Part shown: piece after piece, positions 6,186 through 9,313 of the stretch | Layout: the number at the start of each line of letters is the position of its first letter | Position numbering within the stretch: position 1 is the first letter of the stretch | Assembly: GCA_900541665.1 (NCBI GenBank) | Contig: UQKV01000069.1 | Span: forward strand, 1 to 9,313 | Length of the DNA stretch: 9,313 nucleotides | Direction of reading: 5' to 3' | From: an uncultured Collinsella sp. | GTDB lineage: Bacteria; Actinomycetota; Coriobacteriia; Coriobacteriales; Coriobacteriaceae | Position numbers and translations under genes: made by a program | Notes under the pieces: model-generated | What the model saw: the letters and a program-made list of their open reading frames with translations, nothing else | Databases searched by the model: none | Told to the model about the DNA's origin: nothing

Positions 6186-6191
6186 ATTGTA
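6186..6191 (-). promoter_or_regulatory. Possible -10 box for ldh
   Basis: On the minus strand TACAAT (five of six matches to TATAAT) lies 37 nt upstream of the chosen ldh start. The best -35 at 17 nt spacing reads CTAGCA, which is weak. The TACAAT overlaps the rejected upstream ATG (6185-6187), which further supports the downstream start. Confidence 0.4.
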
Positions 6192-6281
6192 GCGTTCTGC
6201 TGTTACTTTGCTAGGCTAAAGTGCCGTAGATTTTGGGACATGCCTTAATCTCTACTTTTGGAGTGATTTGGGCCGCTGGCG

Positions 6282-6298
6282 GCATCGCTGGGCGATGC
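6282..6298 (+). other. Small hairpin in the ldh-metA divergent spacer
   Basis: Arms GCATCGC (6282-6288) and GCGATGC (6292-6298) pair perfectly with a 3-nt loop, 60 nt upstream of metA. I see no S-box or T-box features here. It could lie in the metA leader or upstream of its promoter. The rest of the 210-nt divergent spacer (6149-6358) shows no gene and no clear -35/-10 pair for metA; TACCAT at 6325-6330 is the best -10 candidate. Confidence 0.3.
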
Positions 6299-6358
6299 GC
6301 TCGCGCGGATGGGGCCGGTCGTTGTACCATAGCTGCAACTGACTCGTAAGGAGCATCC

Positions 6359-7285
6359 ATGCCCATTCGTATTCCCGACGCCCTCCCTGCCGCCGCGCAG
6401 CTCGAGAGCGAGAACATCTTTGTCATGACCGAGTACCGCGCGCTGCACCAGGACATCCGTCCGCTGCGTGTGCTCATCCTCAACCTCATGCCCACCAAGA
6501 TCGCCACCGAGACGCAGATCATGCGCAAGCTCTCCAACACGCCGCTGCAGGTGGAGGTGGACCTGCTGCGCACCAAAACGCACGAGGCCACGCACGTGAG
6601 CGCCGGCCACCTGGAGACGTTTTACCGCACGTTCGACGACATCCGCGACATCCACTACGACGGCCTGATCATCACGGGCGCGCCGGTGGAGCAGATGCCG
6701 TTCGAGGAGGTCGACTACTGGCCCGAGCTCTGCCAGATCATGGATTGGTCAACCACGCACGTGCACTCTACGCTGCACATTTGTTGGGGCGCGCAGGCCG
6801 GCCTGTACCATCATTACGGTATCCAGAAGTACGACCTGCCGGCAAAGGCGAGCGGCGTGTTTGAGCATTATCTGGTGAAGCCGCAAAGCCCGCTGGTTCG
6901 CGGCTTTGACGACCGTTTCTATGCCGTGCATTCGCGCAACACCGATGTGCGCCGTGAGGACGTGGAGGCCGAGCCGCAGCTTGAGGTTGTGGCCGTGTCC
7001 GACGAGGTGGGCCTGTACATCGTCAAGTCGACCGACAGCCGTCGCTTCTTTGTATTTGGCCATCCCGAGTACGATACCGACACGTTGCGTCTGGAGTACG
7101 AGCGCGACGTGAAGCGCGGCCTCAACCCTCAGGTGCCGGCGCATTACTTCCCGAACGACGACCCCACCGCCGAGCCGCGCAACGTCTGGCGCAGCCAGGC
7201 TCAGCTGTTCTATACCAACTGGCTCAACTACTACGTCTATCAGACCACGCCCTACGACCTGGCCCGCGCCGGCGAGGAGCACTAG
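6359..7285 (+). CDS. metA: Homoserine O-acyltransferase MetA, predicted acetyl-CoA specific
   Basis: The 308-residue enzyme acylates L-homoserine, the first committed step of methionine synthesis. The length and start match the family, and AAGGAG (6348-6353) sits 5 nt before the ATG. The catalytic triad is intact at the usual numbering: Cys142 in HICWGAQAG, and His235 and Glu237 in FGHPEYD. Residue 111, in the GAPVEQMPFEEVDYW stretch, is Glu. In characterised MetA proteins Glu111 goes with acetyl-CoA use and Gly111 with succinyl-CoA use, so this is predicted to be homoserine O-acetyltransferase despite the common succinyltransferase label. The product would feed direct sulfhydrylation or cystathionine formation, whose genes are not in the window. 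The gene converges on the cyclo-ligase with a 23-nt gap and no strong terminator between them. Confidence 0.96.
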   Translation: MPIRIPDALPAAAQLESENIFVMTEYRALHQDIRPLRVLILNLMPTKIATETQIMRKLSNTPLQVEVDLLRTKTHEATHVSAGHLETFYRTFDDIRDIHYDGLIITGAPVEQMPFEEVDYWPELCQIMDWSTTHVHSTLHICWGAQAGLYHHYGIQKYDLPAKASGVFEHYLVKPQSPLVRGFDDRFYAVHSRNTDVRREDVEAEPQLEVVAVSDEVGLYIVKSTDSRRFFVFGHPEYDTDTLRLEYERDVKRGLNPQVPAHYFPNDDPTAEPRNVWRSQAQLFYTNWLNYYVYQTTPYDLARAGEEH

Positions 7286-7308
7286 GCCGTCGGGAGATGC
7301 GCCAGCCG

Positions 7309-7905
7309 TTAGGCGCTGATGATGATGGGTAGCGGCAGGTCGTGGGCGTCGGTGGGAACGTGGTCGACACGCTGCTCGTCAAAGGCAATGCCGATGATTT
7401 GACATGCGGGCGAGAGCATGGGCAGGTAGCGGTCGTAGCAGCCGCCGCCGTGGCCCAGGCGCGCGCCGGCGCGGTCGAAGGCTACGAGCGGCACGATAAT
7501 CATGTCGAGAGCCTCAGCAGGCACGATAGGGAAGCGGCTACTGTCGATGTCTGTGGCCGCAAAGGCCCGCGTGGGGTGGGCGATAAACGGTGCCGCGGAC
7601 GCATCGTCGGCGGCAACTGCCCGCATGCACATGCGCTGGCCACAAGCCATGGCGTCTGTTGCCGAGAGCATGCACGGATAGGCCACGCGCCTGCCGCGTT
7701 TGGCGGCCGCTGCGGCAAACGCGGCAGGGTCGACTTCGGAACCCATCGCGGCATAGGCGGCAACGGTGTGCGGCGCCGCGGCACCCAAGTGATCCAACAG
7801 CTCAACCAGCCGCGCGCAGACAACAGCAGACTTCGCCACCCGCACATCCAAATCAAGAGCATCGCGCCGAGCAATTACCGCCCGCCGCAACTCAGCCTTG
7901 TCCAT
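7309..7905 (-). CDS. 5-formyltetrahydrofolate cyclo-ligase (5,10-methenyltetrahydrofolate synthetase)
   Basis: The 198-residue cytoplasmic enzyme uses ATP to convert 5-formyl-THF to 5,10-methenyl-THF, returning stored folate to one-carbon metabolism. Family features are the N-terminal KAELRR (3-8), GSEVDP (55-60), RVAYP (73-77), the PLVAFD segment (139-144) and the nucleotide-binding signature RLGHGGGCYDRYL (149-161). The length is typical. I placed the start at 7905 because AGAGGAGG lies just upstream with 5 nt to the ATG; an extension to TTG at 7932 would run into an inverted repeat and has no support. As M16C upstream on the same strand ends in a terminator (8244-8289), this gene probably has its own promoter in the repeat-rich spacer, though I cannot identify one. 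Confidence 0.93.
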   Translation of the reverse strand: MDKAELRRAVIARRDALDLDVRVAKSAVVCARLVELLDHLGAAAPHTVAAYAAMGSEVDPAAFAAAAAKRGRRVAYPCMLSATDAMACGQRMCMRAVAADDASAAPFIAHPTRAFAATDIDSSRFPIVPAEALDMIIVPLVAFDRAGARLGHGGGCYDRYLPMLSPACQIIGIAFDEQRVDHVPTDAHDLPLPIIISA

Positions 7906-7921
7906 CCCAACCTCCTCTAGC

Positions 7922-7960
7922 AAACCTGCCAAATAGGGACAGGTTTATTTTGGCAGGTTT
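7922..7960. repeat. REP-like inverted repeat with GGGACAGGTTTA core, just upstream of the cyclo-ligase start
   Basis: Arms AAACCTGCCAAA (7922-7933) and TTTGGCAGGTTT (7949-7960) are a perfect 12-bp inverted repeat with a 15-nt loop containing GGGACAGGTTTA. The arm and loop share the word CAGGTTT in the same direction. It lies 17 nt upstream of the cyclo-ligase start codon, and its end is within 2 nt of the Shine-Dalgarno-side leader, so in the minus-strand mRNA it would form a hairpin almost next to the ribosome binding site. The core resembles GGGACAGGTT-type intergenic repeats known from many bacteria; family assignment is from memory. Confidence 0.6.
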
Positions 7961-7977
7961 TATCTGGGCAAACACCC

Positions 7978-8035
7978 AAACCACCACGCAAACCATCGTG
8001 AAGGGGGCAGTTCATGGACACCTTCGTGGTGGTTT
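7978..8035. repeat. Foldback with 11-bp CCACCACG arms
   Basis: AAACCACCACG (7978-7988) pairs perfectly with CGTGGTGGTTT (8025-8035). Inside, CCA (7993-7995) and TGAA (7999-8002) pair with TTCATGG (8011-8017) around the loop GGGGGCAG, leaving a 3-nt bulge. The T-run on the plus strand (8033-8036) is short. It could be part of the cyclo-ligase leader on the minus strand or a separate interspersed repeat. It does not match the conserved ZTP riboswitch sequences expected near folate genes. Confidence 0.5.
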
Positions 8036-8061
8036 TAACGAAGAGCGGTTGTTCGCGGCGG

Positions 8062-8202
8062 TTTGTCTCGATCTGTAACAGTAACTCGGCAAAATTGGAC
8101 TTACATGTTACAGATTGAGACAAAGGGCCGGCGCCATTCGGAAACGTCTCGATCTGTAACATCTGGAGCCGATATTGCTGCCTAGATGTTACAGATTGAG
8201 AC
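8062..8202. repeat. Two tandem foldbacks of a GTCTCGATCTGTAAC repeat at 81-bp period
   Basis: Copy 1 has arms 8062-8080 and 8106-8124; copy 2 has arms 8146-8164 and 8184-8202, all 19 bp. Each copy contains exactly one non-Watson-Crick pair, at the same place (G8070 with T8116; G8151 with T8197), which is G-U in a plus-strand RNA and C-A in a minus-strand RNA. The left repeats are 81 bp apart (8065, 8146) and so are the right repeats (8106, 8187), yet the 25 nt between the shared repeat cores differ completely in sequence. Four copies thus alternate in orientation, as in BIME arrays. Function is unknown. Confidence 0.75.
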
Positions 8203-8243
8203 AAACTGGTAGGACGGGCTGAGCTGCTCCGCCCAAGCAGCGG

Positions 8244-8289
8244 AAAAGAAAAAGGTAGATTTTCAGGCAAGTCCCAAAAATCTACCTTT
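8244..8289 (-). terminator. Intrinsic terminator of the M16C peptidase gene
   Basis: Arms AAAGGTAGATTTT (8251-8263) and its complement (8277-8289) form a perfect 13-bp stem with a 13-nt loop. On the minus strand the stem is followed by a T-rich tail TTTTTCTTTT (8244-8253, overlapping the stem end). It starts 5 nt after the peptidase stop codon. The low-GC stem is unusual here, but the position is right. Confidence 0.75.
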
Positions 8290-8293
8290 GTGG

Positions 8294-9313
8294 TTAGCCC
8301 ATCAGGTCGACGACGTTAAAGCCGGCGTTGCTCTTGGCGATGACGTCTCGGCCGCCAAAGACGCAGGTGGGCGACGCGGCTGCGATGCGCGTCACATCGG
8401 CGCCAAGTGCGCGCAGCTCAGCGGGTGTGGCCGCGAGCATCTGGGCGCGGCGCTCCTCGCGCGCGTGCGGATCGAGCCCAGCCAGATAGGTCGTATTGCG
8501 GCGCTTGGTGAGCGCGTACGGCTTCACGGGCGCGTCCATGCCGCTCACGCAGCTCACAATAAAGCCCTCGAAGGCGGCCTCGTCGGGCTCAAAGCTGCCG
8601 AGCCATGCGCCCGCGCGTTCCATGCGCTCAATCGAAGGATCGACCGCCGGGTCGCGGTAGGTGTAGAACGCCGTCTGGCGCTCGCCGGCTGCGCGGAATC
8701 CGCAGCCGTACGCACCGCCCTTCACGCGAATCTCGTTCCACAGGTAGTCGTAGGAGAGCGCGTTGGCAGCCACGGCCCAGGCGCCCGTCACGTCAAGCCC
8801 TAAGCGACGCGGGTCGCACGCGCTTGCCGCAAAGCAGATGTCGCTGGGGATGACAAAGGCCTCGTGGCTGTCGCACGGCGTCGGCACCACGAGTGCGTTG
8901 CGGCCGGTATCGGCACCGTGGCCCGCGCCCAGTCCCAGGTCGCCCGCGGCGGCCCAGTACGCGTTAAAGTCCTCATCGCTGCCGGTAAAGCTCGCCAGGC
9001 AGCCGTCGGCCACAAAGATGCGGCCTGCCAGCTCGGCAAGCTTGGCACGCAGGCCGTCCAGGCGCTCGTCAAAGTGGTCGAGCAAATCGCGCAGGAACAG
9101 GTAGAAGTCTACGCCCGAGAGCTGCTCGCGCACCACGGCCGAAGGCGAGCTGTAGCTCATCGCGCGACCGAGCGCCGCCGAGTGGCCGTTGTTGATAAAG
9201 CCCTGCTCAAGCCCAATGCGAATCTGCGTGAGCACGTCGCGCACGCGGTCGGCGTCGGCGTCTGCCAAAAGCGTGCTCGACCATACCTCGCGCGGCAGAC
9301 TCGCCAGCGCGTC
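8294..9313 (-). CDS. M16C-family zinc metallopeptidase (PreP/Cym1-like), C-terminal part, cut by window edge
   Basis: The frame is open from the right edge to the TAA at 8294-8296, giving 339 residues, roughly the C-terminal third of a presequence-protease-like enzyme (usually near 970-1000 residues). The segment LEQGFINNGHSAALGRAMSYSSPS followed by LSGVDFYLFLRDLL is typical of the M16C-associated region, and NEIRVKGGAYGCGF followed by AFYTYRDP is the hallmark of the last M16 domain. These enzymes degrade peptides inside a two-half clamshell. The zinc-binding HxxEH motif belongs to the N-terminal half and is not visible. The TTG at 9268 is internal, since conserved-looking coding sequence continues upstream of it. 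Confidence 0.9.
   Translation of the reverse strand, partial: DALASLPREVWSSTLLADADADRVRDVLTQIRIGLEQGFINNGHSAALGRAMSYSSPSAVVREQLSGVDFYLFLRDLLDHFDERLDGLRAKLAELAGRIFVADGCLASFTGSDEDFNAYWAAAGDLGLGAGHGADTGRNALVVPTPCDSHEAFVIPSDICFAASACDPRRLGLDVTGAWAVAANALSYDYLWNEIRVKGGAYGCGFRAAGERQTAFYTYRDPAVDPSIERMERAGAWLGSFEPDEAAFEGFIVSCVSGMDAPVKPYALTKRRNTTYLAGLDPHAREERRAQMLAATPAELRALGADVTRIAAASPTCVFGGRDVIAKSNAGFNVVDLMG

Noticed and set aside
6149..6187. Upstream ATG start for ldh at 6187
   Set aside because: It adds 13 non-conserved residues, lacks a good ribosome binding site and overlaps the likely -10 box; ATG 6148 has AAAGGA in place.
6149..6358. SAM riboswitch or T-box before metA
   Set aside because: The spacer has only one small hairpin and none of the conserved S-box or T-box sequences I would expect.
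7286..7308. Bidirectional terminator between metA and the cyclo-ligase
   Set aside because: Only a 5-bp stem (7299-7303 with 7312-7316) is visible, with no T-run in either direction.
7906..7932. TTG start at 7932 extending the cyclo-ligase
   Set aside because: The extension enters the inverted repeat at 7922-7960, and a strong AGGAGG precedes the ATG at 7905.
8062..8202. CRISPR-like array of four short repeats with 21-25 nt spacers
   Set aside because: The repeats alternate in orientation and pair with each other, there are only two foldbacks, and no cas gene is present.
9266..9268. TTG start for the M16C peptidase
   Set aside because: The reading frame continues to the window edge with family-like sequence, and the peptidase needs a long N-terminal part.

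Overview
The window looks like chromosome of a Collinsella-type gut actinobacterium (Coriobacteriia). This is inferred from GC-rich coding DNA with strong G/C third-position bias, the mix of UTRA-type GntR regulators with a sugar-phosphate SIS enzyme, a hydroxyisocaproate-type lactate dehydrogenase, a PreP-like M16C peptidase, and intergenic spaces filled with several unrelated families of inverted repeats. I could not run a database search, so the genus is a best guess.

Layout. 1-492 (+) is the C-terminal effector domain of a GntR/UTRA regulator cut by the window edge. 493-944 has no gene; it holds two perfect hairpins each followed by the same 10-mer, a nested foldback, a cluster of GGGGAC repeats and the likely recQ promoter. 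945-2921 (+) is recQ, followed after 2 nt by a complete GntR/UTRA regulator (2924-3679). A dense regulatory region (3689-3770) then controls a FrlB-like SIS deglycase (3824-4792, +), which ends at a good terminator. 4793-5170 has no gene but carries a 182-bp near-perfect foldback and the terminator of the convergent lactate/2-hydroxyacid dehydrogenase (5171-6148, -). metA (6359-7285, +) diverges from it, and converges on a 5-formyltetrahydrofolate cyclo-ligase (7309-7905, -). 7906-8293 has no gene and carries three different inverted-repeat families plus the terminator of the C-terminal part of an M16C peptidase (8294-9313, -), which runs off the right edge.

How it works together. The clearest functional unit is the GntR regulator plus the FrlB-like deglycase: a UTRA domain probably senses a phosphosugar and controls an enzyme that likely cleaves an Amadori-type amino acid sugar phosphate. 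The promoter between them carries four copies of a 10-mer in two tandem pairs that flank a palindrome, an operator layout that deserves testing. The other genes are housekeeping: DNA repair (recQ), pyruvate or 2-oxoacid reduction (ldh), methionine synthesis (metA, predicted to use acetyl-CoA from Glu111), folate one-carbon metabolism (cyclo-ligase) and peptide degradation (M16C).

I see no defence system, CRISPR array, transposase, tRNA or rRNA. The main novelty is in the non-coding DNA: at least six distinct structured repeat families in about 1.2 kb of intergenic sequence, several of them pairing better as plus-strand RNA than as minus-strand RNA.
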